A DNA stretch of 64,000 nucleotides. Origin: Acidisoma sp. L85. Its GTDB lineage: Bacteria > Pseudomonadota > Alphaproteobacteria > Acetobacterales > Acetobacteraceae. Where the stretch lies: positions 115,446-179,445 of the forward strand of contig NZ_LMUQ01000012.1 in the NCBI RefSeq assembly GCF_009765865.1, given 5' to 3'. Within the stretch, counting starts at the first letter, position 1. Every line of letters starts with the position of its first letter. The position numbers were made by a program, and so were the translations under genes. The notes beneath the pieces were generated by a model, which was not told where the DNA came from, did no database searches, and saw nothing but the letters and a program-made list of their open reading frames with translations. This document shows positions 35,466 through 43,550 of this stretch, one piece after another.

Positions 35466-36467
35466 TCAGGACCCGAAGAAACCGATCCGCACCGCTTCGT
35501 AGACGGCAGGCTTCTGATTTGCCTGGTCGATCGGATAGGTCTGGCCTTTTCTGGTCTTCCCCGTTCTGGTCGGAGTTGGCGGAGGCGCACCGAACTCATT
35601 CCATTTAACCTGGCCGAAATTCCCCTCCGTGCAGGTGTTGCTATATTTCGCTTTTCCTCCACTCGGGTCGCCGCATTTGTAATAGGTGTTGAGCCACTGG
35701 AAGAAACACATTCTTCGTAAAATCGCATAATACGCGCGGGTATTGTTTGTGTTGGCGATCTGCTGCGCGACGATTCGGGCTTGATTTGCTTCGTCATGGG
35801 TTCCGCCGTTGCCTTGATATATCGGCAACGCGGCTTGAACCGCGTCAAACCCATGCTCGGTCAAAAGGATCGGAACTTCACTTTGATATTTTTTCCAGAC
35901 GGCCTGAACGAAGTTGTGGATTTCACCGGTAAACTGAAATGATTGGATGCCGATGACAAAGCGCTCCGTCCACACCTTGCGGCTATTGAGGAAGTGATTG
36001 CCTCGAACCACAGTGCCATCGGGCAACCTACCGCCGGAAACAAAGGCGAAGCGCAACGCCTCGATCTGTCCCCTCGACTGTCCGCTTACCCCGAATTTCT
36101 CCGCGGTGGGCACCCCGACAATGATCGGAATTTTGTTTTCATCGGCTGTGACGCCTGCCGCCTCCTCGGCCCGGACGATATATTCAACCAGCCGGGCGCG
36201 GTGCAACATTGACGGGCGGGAAGATCTGGCCTTCGCCTGGTCTTGGACCAGCGGCGCTGCCAGTATTGCAGTCGCCTCCAAAGGGCTAGATACGGATTGG
36301 CTTCCGTAGGTTGTATTGAGTGACCCGCTGTTCTGTGCGAATATTCGTGCTCCGCCTAGTGCCCAGGGAGAATGCGTGTGGCGCGACCAGCTTCGGATAG
36401 TGCTTGGCCCCATCTGGACTATGATGCGCTTCGACCCACGATCGAAACTCTGCAGCTTTGGACGCAA
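35466..36467 (-). CDS. Glycosidase-like protein, probably N-terminally truncated
   Basis: The visible C-terminal part looks like half of a TIM-barrel hydrolase: IPIIVGVPTAEKFG, VIGIQSFQFTGEIHNFVQAV, then VPILLTEHGFDAVQ, where the Glu after a strand end is in the position of a catalytic nucleophile in clan GH-A-like enzymes. FFQWLNTYYKCGDPSGGKAK and a Pro/Thr-rich stretch follow. There is no signal peptide. The first 40 codons are poorly protein-like and overlap the divergent DUF5996 gene, so the true start may be internal (for example ATG 36209) or the 5' part may be lost. The family and substrate are not recognised. Confidence 0.5.
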   Translation of the reverse strand: MRPKLQSFDRGSKRIIVQMGPSTIRSWSRHTHSPWALGGARIFAQNSGSLNTTYGSQSVSSPLEATAILAAPLVQDQAKARSSRPSMLHRARLVEYIVRAEEAAGVTADENKIPIIVGVPTAEKFGVSGQSRGQIEALRFAFVSGGRLPDGTVVRGNHFLNSRKVWTERFVIGIQSFQFTGEIHNFVQAVWKKYQSEVPILLTEHGFDAVQAALPIYQGNGGTHDEANQARIVAQQIANTNNTRAYYAILRRMCFFQWLNTYYKCGDPSGGKAKYSNTCTEGNFGQVKWNEFGAPPPTPTRTGKTRKGQTYPIDQANQKPAVYEAVRIGFFGS

Positions 36468-37331
36468 ATTGTCGGCAAGATCCGCCTGGCCCGAACGCCT
36501 TGGTTAAATCACGCCTGGCACGCGACATTCTATGCCTCCGCACGCGGATTGACGACGAGCCTGATTCCGCACGACGCCCTCGCATTTGAACTCGAATTTG
36601 ATCTCATCTCACATGTGTTGCTCATTCGAGTGAGCAACGGCGGCCAAGATCAGATTCCGCTCTCTTGCGGCAGCGTCGCGAGTTTTTATTCGAAGGTTCT
36701 GGAAACGTTGACGAGGCTTGGTGTCCCAGTCGAAATCGATATCCATCCAAACGAACTGGCAGATCCGACGCCGTTCCCTGAAGACGTAACGATGCGAGAG
36801 TACGACAGGGAGTCCGCGCATCGCTTCTGGCTCGCGCTCGTCCAGTGCGACCGGGTTTTCAAACGCTTCCGCACGCGATTCATCGGCAAGTGCAGTCCTG
36901 TCCATTTGTTCTGGGGCAGCTTCGACCTTGCCGTGACCCGGTTCTCCGGCCGCCCCGCGCCTCTGCACCCGGGCGGCGTTCCTCACTTGCCGGATCCCGT
37001 GACACGCGAAGCCTATTCGCATGAGGTGTCGAGCGCCGGTTTCTGGCCCGGCGGCGGCACTGTTCTCCACGCCGCCTTCTACTCCTACTGCTACCCTGCC
37101 CCTCCCGACTTCGCGCGCGCCCCGGTCCTGCCGAGCGAAGCGAAGTTCGACCCGAAGCTTGGCGAATTCATACTGCCATACGATGTCGTTCGAGCCGCCA
37201 AGGATCCGGACACCACTCTGCTCGCATTTCTGCAGAGCACCTACGAGGCCGCGGCGAGCACCCAGCAATGGGACCGCAAGACTCTCGAAATCGAGGAAGG
37301 CCTGCTCAGCCGGCCACGCTTTGTCGGCTGA
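36378..37331 (+). CDS. DUF5996 family protein
   Basis: 317-residue cytoplasmic protein of the DUF5996 family; its function is unknown. Recognisable segments are ETLQLWTQIVGKIRLARTPW, WHATFYASARGLTTSLIPH, VHLFWGSFDLAVTRFSGRPA, and SHEVSSAGFWPGGGTVLHAA followed by FYSYCYPAP. GTG at 36378 is chosen because AGGGAG lies at the right distance; an ATG two codons earlier has none. It overlaps divergently with the preceding glycosidase-like frame and converges with the hydrolase downstream. Confidence 0.85.
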   Translation: MARPASDSAWPHLDYDALRPTIETLQLWTQIVGKIRLARTPWLNHAWHATFYASARGLTTSLIPHDALAFELEFDLISHVLLIRVSNGGQDQIPLSCGSVASFYSKVLETLTRLGVPVEIDIHPNELADPTPFPEDVTMREYDRESAHRFWLALVQCDRVFKRFRTRFIGKCSPVHLFWGSFDLAVTRFSGRPAPLHPGGVPHLPDPVTREAYSHEVSSAGFWPGGGTVLHAAFYSYCYPAPPDFARAPVLPSEAKFDPKLGEFILPYDVVRAAKDPDTTLLAFLQSTYEAAASTQQWDRKTLEIEEGLLSRPRFVG

Positions 37332-37355
37332 GCCACCGACGGATACGGGTTCGGC

Positions 37356-38258
37356 CTATCGCGCGTTGGTGCGGTCGAGGAAATCGTGGATCAGCGGGGC
37401 CATGACATCCAGCCTATCCTCAAGCGCGAAATGCCCGGTATCAAGAAGGTGGAGTTCGGCATTTGGAAGATCCCGAAGATAGGGTCCAGCGCCATCGGCC
37501 GGGAATATCTTGTCATTCTTGCCCCAGACGATCAGCGTCGGGGGCTGCCGCTCCCGGAAGAAGGCCTGGAATTTGGGATAGAGCGGGACATTCGTGCGGT
37601 AGTCGTAGAACAAGTCCATCTGGATATCCTCGTTGCCCGGTCGATCCAGCAGAGCCTGGTCATGCTGCCAGTTGTCCGGATCGATGCGCGACACATCGCT
37701 CATGCCATCCGTGTACTGGAACTTCGTCGTGGCAGAGGCCACCAAGACACTCAGCGCCTTGCGATGGGCCGCCGAGCCATCCGCCCAGTAGAGCTTGATC
37801 GGGTCCCAGAACTCCTTGAGACCTTCCTCATAGGCATTGCCATTCTGCACGATCAGGGCGCTGACCCGCTCCGGGTGCAGCAGCGCGAGGCGGTAGCCGA
37901 CCGGCGCGCCATAATCCATCACATACATCGCGTAGCGCGTTATCCCAAGTTGCTGGAGGAGACCGTCCATCAGCTCTGCGTATTTGCCAAAGGTATAGGA
38001 AAATTCGGTATTCTTAGGCATCGCGCTCTGTCCGAAGCCGGGAAAATCCGGCGCAATGACATGGTAGCGGTCGGCGAGTACAGGGATCAGGTTACGAAAC
38101 ATATGCGATGAGGTCGGAAAGCCGTGGAGCAGCACAACAACGGGCCCATCGGATGGGCCAGCCTCGCGGTAGAAGATGCTCACGCCGTCAATCATGGCCG
38201 TGCGGTAATGGGTCACGAGCGCGGTATTAGGCGCCACGCCAGGCTTCCTGTCTGTCAT
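37356..38258 (-). CDS. Alpha/beta hydrolase, haloalkane dehalogenase/epoxide hydrolase type
   Basis: 300-residue alpha/beta-fold hydrolase. The oxyanion segment is [13 protein letters not shown], and [11 protein letters not shown] comes next. The nucleophile elbow [14 protein letters not shown] has Asp rather than Ser, as in dehalogenases and epoxide hydrolases. The acid-side segment [12 protein letters not shown] and catalytic His in [10 protein letters not shown] follow. There is no signal peptide. An AraC-type regulator lies upstream on the same strand and may control it. The substrate is unknown. Confidence 0.87.
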   Translation of the reverse strand: MTDRKPGVAPNTALVTHYRTAMIDGVSIFYREAGPSDGPVVVLLHGFPTSSHMFRNLIPVLADRYHVIAPDFPGFGQSAMPKNTEFSYTFGKYAELMDGLLQQLGITRYAMYVMDYGAPVGYRLALLHPERVSALIVQNGNAYEEGLKEFWDPIKLYWADGSAAHRKALSVLVASATTKFQYTDGMSDVSRIDPDNWQHDQALLDRPGNEDIQMDLFYDYRTNVPLYPKFQAFFRERQPPTLIVWGKNDKIFPADGAGPYLRDLPNAELHLLDTGHFALEDRLDVMAPLIHDFLDRTNAR

Positions 38259-38489
38259 CTTTCTTTCTCATTCCTTGTTGCCGTCAGCAGATCCGGCGCG
38301 CGACGAAACCAACGCCCGCTGACGCACGGCTCCCGGGCCGAGGATTGTCTCACTGCACGACGGTACGGCATCGTCGCTGAGATCACTTTGCCGGATCGCA
38401 CGCCATTTGTCGCAAACGCACGTTCGAGGCACTTCCGGCACCGTCTCCAGGCGTAGCCGTCGCCGGGAAAGGGCCGTCGTCGGTCCGGC

Positions 38490-39443
38490 TCAAGGCCCGA
38501 TATTTTGCGCCCGGCGCCAAGCATTGGGTGGCTCACCGACAAAGCGCCGGAATGTGGAGGTGAAATGGGCCTGGGTCTGGAAGCCGACCTGTAAGGCGAC
38601 ATCCAAAATCGAGTTATTCGAGTAACGCAGCATCGTTTGCGCTCTCTCGATGCGGCGGCGGAGCAGGTAATCATGCGGCCGCAAACCGGTTGCGCCACGG
38701 AATTGCGCGGCGAAATGCATCCGCGTCAGCCCGGTGGCGGAGGCAAGGTCGGCAAGGCTGACCGCTTCACCGAGATTGCCGTCGATATAATCAAGCGCCC
38801 GCTTGAGCCGCCATTTCGCAAGTCCCGAGGCCTTTGGCCGCTCGGAGTGATTCCTCTTGCGTGCCGTGTCCAAAAGCCTGGTAACGATCGCGATGCTGAT
38901 GGAATCCGCGTAGAGGGACCCGAATGCGCTGCCGAACTCGTCCGCTTCAAGCAAGGCCATCCCAAGGCGTTCTATGGCCGGATCTCGCGCGGAACTCGGC
39001 CCGGAAGGGAGCTCCGCGGTGCCGCGCGACTCCATGTATCTCCCGCATTCGGCAATGATCTCGTTCGGGATATGCAGGTGAAGAACGTCCGTCGGTCCAC
39101 GAAGTAGGCCGTCAATGACAAGGCCGGGCGCATTCACAACCGACATCCCAGGCATCAGGACACCGTCCTGCACAACGCGGCCGCAGAACGAAAGTTGAAT
39201 GTCTATCCTGCGAAGCGCGATGCCAATCACGTGGCTGTCCTCAGCGGATTCAGCTCGCACCTTCAGCGCATGCTTTTGGAATGCGCGCCACCTTGTTGGA
39301 ATGACTTTCGATTGAGCATCGGCATTTGAAAGGGCGGGCTTGTGCCGCCATTTCGGCTCCTCCTCAATGACGCGGGTCGCAGGCGCTGGCTGACCACGCG
39401 AGACCTCGGGAAAGCGACCTGAAGGGGTACCGAGTAAATTCAT
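38490..39443 (-). CDS. AraC family transcriptional regulator
   Basis: 317 residues from ATG 39443, preceded by GGAGG. The N-terminal ligand/dimerisation region (RIDIQLSFCGRVVQDG and similar) is followed by a C-terminal double helix-turn-helix: AVSLADLASATGLTRMHFAA and SILDVALQVGFQTQAHFTST with FRRFVGEPPNAWRR. These are the standard AraC/XylS signatures. It lies 231 bases upstream of the co-oriented alpha/beta hydrolase, its likely target. The effector is unknown. Confidence 0.92.
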   Translation of the reverse strand: MNLLGTPSGRFPEVSRGQPAPATRVIEEEPKWRHKPALSNADAQSKVIPTRWRAFQKHALKVRAESAEDSHVIGIALRRIDIQLSFCGRVVQDGVLMPGMSVVNAPGLVIDGLLRGPTDVLHLHIPNEIIAECGRYMESRGTAELPSGPSSARDPAIERLGMALLEADEFGSAFGSLYADSISIAIVTRLLDTARKRNHSERPKASGLAKWRLKRALDYIDGNLGEAVSLADLASATGLTRMHFAAQFRGATGLRPHDYLLRRRIERAQTMLRYSNNSILDVALQVGFQTQAHFTSTFRRFVGEPPNAWRRAQNIGP

Positions 39444-39598
39444 GATGCCTCCAAACAACGCAAGCGGTTGAGATCTCCGGCCTCTGCGTATCTTGATGGC
39501 GGTCAAGGCGTTGTTCGGACCATCCTTAGGAGAGTCGGACGATCAGATACACGAGGGAGAGCCGAGGCTAGACAGCCGAGGCGCCCGCGACGGTTGGA

Positions 39599-39811
39599 TC
39601 ATCCCGTCCTGGAAGACCAATCGTCCAATCGCGGTTCGGGCGGAAGGGTGACGATAAGTTGGCTCCAGGCGCGATCGAGCTTCCGCTGCGTCTCCGCGGA
39701 ACGCGGCTTGGTCTCCACGGCGGCCAGGATCGCGCTGAGCTCGCAGGTATATTTCAGGGCTGCCTCAAGTCGGGCGATTTTGACGTCCTTTGCATCCATC
39801 CTTTCTACCAT
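39599..39811 (-). CDS. Small hypothetical protein, 70 aa
   Basis: Not recognised. ATG at 39811 is preceded by GGGAG; an ATG four codons later is an alternative. The product is a helical, charged peptide (MDAKDVKIARLEAALKYTCE and QRKLDRAWSQLIVTLPPEPR). No signal peptide or membrane segment is present. It lies between the AraC regulator and the large membrane protein, all on the minus strand. Confidence 0.45.
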   Translation of the reverse strand: MVERMDAKDVKIARLEAALKYTCELSAILAAVETKPRSAETQRKLDRAWSQLIVTLPPEPRLDDWSSRTG

Positions 39812-39934
39812 CCCCGGCTCCCTTCGGAGGTATCGTGGCCAAGGCCGTCGGCAATTGCCACGCAGAATCGCGCGCCGAGCCAAATTGCTTAAGCCGTCCA
39901 GCGGCCTTTCCTGGGCGCCGACGCGTTTGACTCC

Positions 39935-41656
39935 TTACCGGACGCGGTAAAGCGTTGATCCATCGGCACCACGGGCGACAAGCGCAAGCCATGGCGGCGG
40001 ACGGTCTTGATCCAGTTGGTCCAGCAGGGTCTGTGGCGGCAAATCCTGCACCAACAGCGAGCGCGCCGCACCCGGACAGGCCAGGATCGCCGCTGCTCCA
40101 GTGTTGCGCAGGGCCTCAGGCTCCACGCGCGAAGCGGCGCTCCGCCAGGCAGCGCGAAGCCGCATGAAACCCGCGATATTTGAGTGATAGAGGGAGCCGA
40201 CCGTCAGCACCCCGGTCCGATAGAGAAGCTCCGGCGTATCATCGACATCCGCGAGCACCACCTGACCGGCAAAGGGCGCCAGCAAAGGCACGGCGGCCCG
40301 AACCGAGCAGACGGTATCGTGATCATCATCGGACCCATCATCCGCCAGCAGGCCCGCGAAAGGCCCGAGCAGAAAGACCGCCGCGACCCCGATCCGCAGC
40401 AATGCCTTCGCCCGAAAATGCGCCGGACCAAAGCGGTGCCGAAGCGGGGACAGCGCGACCGGCAAGGCGCCCGCCCCGAGCACCGCGCCATAGGTGCCAA
40501 ACCGAATATGCGTGATGCCGAGCGCCACAACGAACAGGCTGCACAGCACCGCATAGCCCCACAGAACCGTCCGACGACGGAGCGCCATCGCGATCACGAC
40601 TGCGGCACCAAGCAGGCCCGGCAACACAGTGCTCAAGAAAGTCGAAACGGTATCGGCCGGCGCCATCTCGGCGATGAGGCCAAAAAACGCACGGCTCTGC
40701 TCGCGCGTGAGCAACCCGGACGGTCCAAGAGTGACGGAGGGATAGCGAAGGATCCATGCCCCCAGGAGCACAGCCGCCAGAAAGCCGCCGATGACCACCC
40801 GTCGCACGCCCGCGAAACCGGCCCGGTCGAGGGCCCAAGCCGCCCAGCCTATGCACAGGCAGGCCAGGCCCATCCAAACATAGACGATTGAAACACGATC
40901 GATTTGAGGTGCCCAGAAGCCACCACTCGGCGGATCGACAGCAACAACGAGCATGACCACAAGCAACAGCGCGGTGCCCATCGCGCAGACGCTCCGCCCA
41001 GCGGCGCGTTCGGGCCTCGCGGTCATCCATCCGAGCCCCAATGCACCGAATGCCATGAGCGTGAAGGGCATCGTCTCCGGGCTGAACCATAAGCCGATCG
41101 CGGCCCAGAGACCGGCTTGCCATCCGGCGGAGGCGCGGCCGCCGGCACCCCGAAAGGCCCAGCCGACGGTCGATGTCGCGCTCAGGGCGACGAGGATGTG
41201 ATGGTGGATCACCCCCGGCAGGGCGTAGTCGACAATCGGCGCATAGGTCAGGGCGACGACCGCCGTCGTCCAGCGCCACGCGGGGTCCGTCAGCGGCGCG
41301 CAAGCCCAGGCGGTGCTCGCGCACAGCAGCCCGACGCTCAGCGGTCCGAGCAGAATCCCCGCCCAAAGCAGCGACTTCGTCGGGTCAAGAAACCAGCCGA
41401 GCGGCCAGGCAAGCAGCAACAAAAGCGAATCCAGCAAATGCGACCAGGCGAGAACTGTTCCGGCCCCCGACGCATCCCGCGCCACCGCCTGCAGCGGCGC
41501 GTGAGCCGCCATCATGTCGTGCAGCCGGACCAGACGCATGTAGCTGTCCGGATCAGGCAGCGCGCCGTCCATCACTTCCCGCGATTGGGAAAAGCCCAGG
41601 AGAAGGTCCTGCAGGAAACCGAGGACGAAGCAAAGCAGCATGCGGATACCGAGCAA
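39935..41656 (-). CDS. Polytopic membrane protein, GT-C glycosyltransferase-like
   Basis: 573 residues with about a dozen hydrophobic segments. Near residue 35 a loop after the first helix reads DPDSYMRLVRLHDM, an acidic motif placed like the DxD of GT-C (STT3/PMT-like) transferases. Further periplasmic/cytoplasmic loops carry HHHILVALSA and WFSPETMPFTLM, and the C-terminal soluble part begins near residue 440. If the comparison is right it would move a sugar from a polyprenyl carrier, but no partner genes lie next to it. Confidence 0.6.
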   Translation of the reverse strand: MLGIRMLLCFVLGFLQDLLLGFSQSREVMDGALPDPDSYMRLVRLHDMMAAHAPLQAVARDASGAGTVLAWSHLLDSLLLLLAWPLGWFLDPTKSLLWAGILLGPLSVGLLCASTAWACAPLTDPAWRWTTAVVALTYAPIVDYALPGVIHHHILVALSATSTVGWAFRGAGGRASAGWQAGLWAAIGLWFSPETMPFTLMAFGALGLGWMTARPERAAGRSVCAMGTALLLVVMLVVAVDPPSGGFWAPQIDRVSIVYVWMGLACLCIGWAAWALDRAGFAGVRRVVIGGFLAAVLLGAWILRYPSVTLGPSGLLTREQSRAFFGLIAEMAPADTVSTFLSTVLPGLLGAAVVIAMALRRRTVLWGYAVLCSLFVVALGITHIRFGTYGAVLGAGALPVALSPLRHRFGPAHFRAKALLRIGVAAVFLLGPFAGLLADDGSDDDHDTVCSVRAAVPLLAPFAGQVVLADVDDTPELLYRTGVLTVGSLYHSNIAGFMRLRAAWRSAASRVEPEALRNTGAAAILACPGAARSLLVQDLPPQTLLDQLDQDRPPPWLALVARGADGSTLYRVR

Positions 41657-41750
41657 TCCCAGCGGCCACGATGATGGCCTTCACCCTCGGCGAATAGCCT
41701 CCGTCATTGGACCGTGACGATCCAATCCCAGCGCGAGGCCTGCGGCTGCC

Positions 41751-43085
41751 CTAGGCGGAGCAGTTCACCACGGCGGGCGGGTTCCATTTGCCCGTGAGCG
41801 CTTCGCTTCTCGGCGCATAGAGCCGCATCGTGAGGTTAAACGTGCCTTTGGGTGCCGGCAGCCAGTTCGCCTCTTTGTCAGGCCCGGGGCTGGCGTTCTG
41901 GACATAGAGATCGAGTGAGTCATCCGCATTGTATGTCATTGGCATCCAACTGCTGATCGCGAAGCGGTTGAGCGTATTCGCGACCTGAAAGCCGTCGTCA
42001 TCGTAGAGCGTGATCGACCAGAAGGCGTCGACCGGCGGCTTGGCCGAGCTGTCGAAATGGAGCACATAGGCGCTCGAGCCCCCGAGCGGCTTGCCGGCCT
42101 CATCGGCGAGATTGAGGGGGTAGATCGCATCTTCCGGCAGGTTGGCGCCGAGGCCCAATTGGGCGACGATTGCCCGCTTCAGATAGTAATTGCCATAGAC
42201 GCCCATCGTATCGGTGTTCATCGACCAGCCATTGGTCACGGATGCGAGGGTCGGAACCTTCCAGGCCATCAACTTCAACGCTTCCTCAGGCGCGGATTGA
42301 AGCCCGGACCTGATCGCGGAACTGAGTTTGTCGAGATCAAAGCTCTTGCCCGGCTCGATGCCGATCCGCTTCATCTGTGCGAGGATCGGCTGATCGGTGA
42401 CATGAGGCGGCTGCAGCTTGAGGATCTCGGCCGCATAAGCGAAGAACTTGCTGGCGGGCATCCTATCGACCGCGACTTTCGGCGGCGTCTTCATGTCAAG
42501 GCTCGGATCGACGGTTCCGGTCGCGGGCTCCCACACCCTACCCCAGCGGGACAACGGGGTGATCCTGTAACCGGCTTGGATCTTATGCACAGCGTCGTAA
42601 TCGGCGGGACCGTCGGTTTTCGTGCGCCCGATGATCCAGACATAGGGTGTGGGCGCATCGATCCTCACCGCATCCGCCGGCAGCGGCCCATTCCAGCCCG
42701 GCGGCACAAGCGCGAAATCGCCCGCTCGCGTTCCCGTCGTGCGCCACCCCGGAGAGGCGAAAACATCGCTCCACATATCGAGCATCGGCAGCAGGTAGAA
42801 CCGCCCCGCCGTATCCGGAACCGAGACGATCATCGGTTCCTTGGTCAAATCGAGCCAGGCGCTGGAATATAGCGTGTCGAAATTCGGACGAACCACAGCC
42901 TTCATCTCCGCCGGCGGAAACGCGGCGACACTGACGAAGGTATTCATGGGGCCATGGATGCCTTGCGGCTCAGCAATGTTCGTTAGTTGCCTGCGCGTGA
43001 GATCCATCGTGACGAGAGGATAGAAGTATAGATAGGCCGCCACCGCGATCTCGTGCGCGTCCTGATCTTCAATCGCTTCCGCCAT
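41751..43085 (-). CDS. DUF1254/DUF1214 domain protein
   Basis: 444 residues. The N-terminal DUF1254 domain shows AAYLYFYPLVTMDLTRRQLT, NTFVSVAAFPPAEMKAVVRP and NFDTLYSSAWLDL. The C-terminal DUF1214 domain shows FWSITLYDDDGFQVANTLNR and a near-terminal RLYAPRSEALTGKWNPP. These two-domain proteins are usually exported, but no signal peptide is seen here. The function is unknown. It is the last gene before the tRNA fragment that marks the putative island boundary. Confidence 0.88.
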   Translation of the reverse strand: MAEAIEDQDAHEIAVAAYLYFYPLVTMDLTRRQLTNIAEPQGIHGPMNTFVSVAAFPPAEMKAVVRPNFDTLYSSAWLDLTKEPMIVSVPDTAGRFYLLPMLDMWSDVFASPGWRTTGTRAGDFALVPPGWNGPLPADAVRIDAPTPYVWIIGRTKTDGPADYDAVHKIQAGYRITPLSRWGRVWEPATGTVDPSLDMKTPPKVAVDRMPASKFFAYAAEILKLQPPHVTDQPILAQMKRIGIEPGKSFDLDKLSSAIRSGLQSAPEEALKLMAWKVPTLASVTNGWSMNTDTMGVYGNYYLKRAIVAQLGLGANLPEDAIYPLNLADEAGKPLGGSSAYVLHFDSSAKPPVDAFWSITLYDDDGFQVANTLNRFAISSWMPMTYNADDSLDLYVQNASPGPDKEANWLPAPKGTFNLTMRLYAPRSEALTGKWNPPAVVNCSA

Positions 43086-43228
43086 GGAGCCGCTCCCCTG
43101 GTGACCTCACGCGTCTGTGAGCCCCTACTAGCACTGAGCGCGGGAGCAGGCACATAGCGCGACTTGCGGTCAGACCGAGGAGAATGGCGGTTGCCATGCT
43201 GATCGTTGATATGGCTGGGGAAAACAGG

Positions 43229-43260
43229 TGGCGTCCCGTACGGGATTCGAACCCGTGTTA
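43229..43260 (-). tRNA. 3'-terminal tRNA fragment, putative attachment site
   Basis: On the minus strand the sequence is a perfect T-arm (stem ACGGG, loop TTCGAAT, stem CCCGT), then ACGGGAC, G and an encoded CCA. No 5' acceptor strand, D-arm or anticodon arm is found upstream, so this is only the tail of a tRNA gene. Integrases that use tRNA genes leave such a duplicate at the distal end of the island, and a tyrosine recombinase is encoded at 61989-63194. The intact tRNA and second att site would lie beyond the right edge. The isotype cannot be assigned. Confidence 0.75.
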
Positions 43261-43550
43261 CCAACGTGGACAGTAGGATTGTCGTCATTACAATTACTTA
43301 GAGGGCTAATAAGTGACTAGAATTTGGTCCTCACCGGCGGTTGCAGTGCCCGTGCGAGTGACCCATGAGCCGGTTGGGCGTTGCATTAGCCCTTTGGACG
43401 CGGGTACGGTTGTAGCGGCGCTCGCCGCCATGGGCAAAGGACCGCGTGCGCATGGCGCGACTCGAGGATCCTTTTACAATCACTTCCTTGCCCGAGGCGG
43501 TGAGAACGTCACGCTTCCATTTTGGGCTCGGCCAGGCTTAGGCTGGCTCC

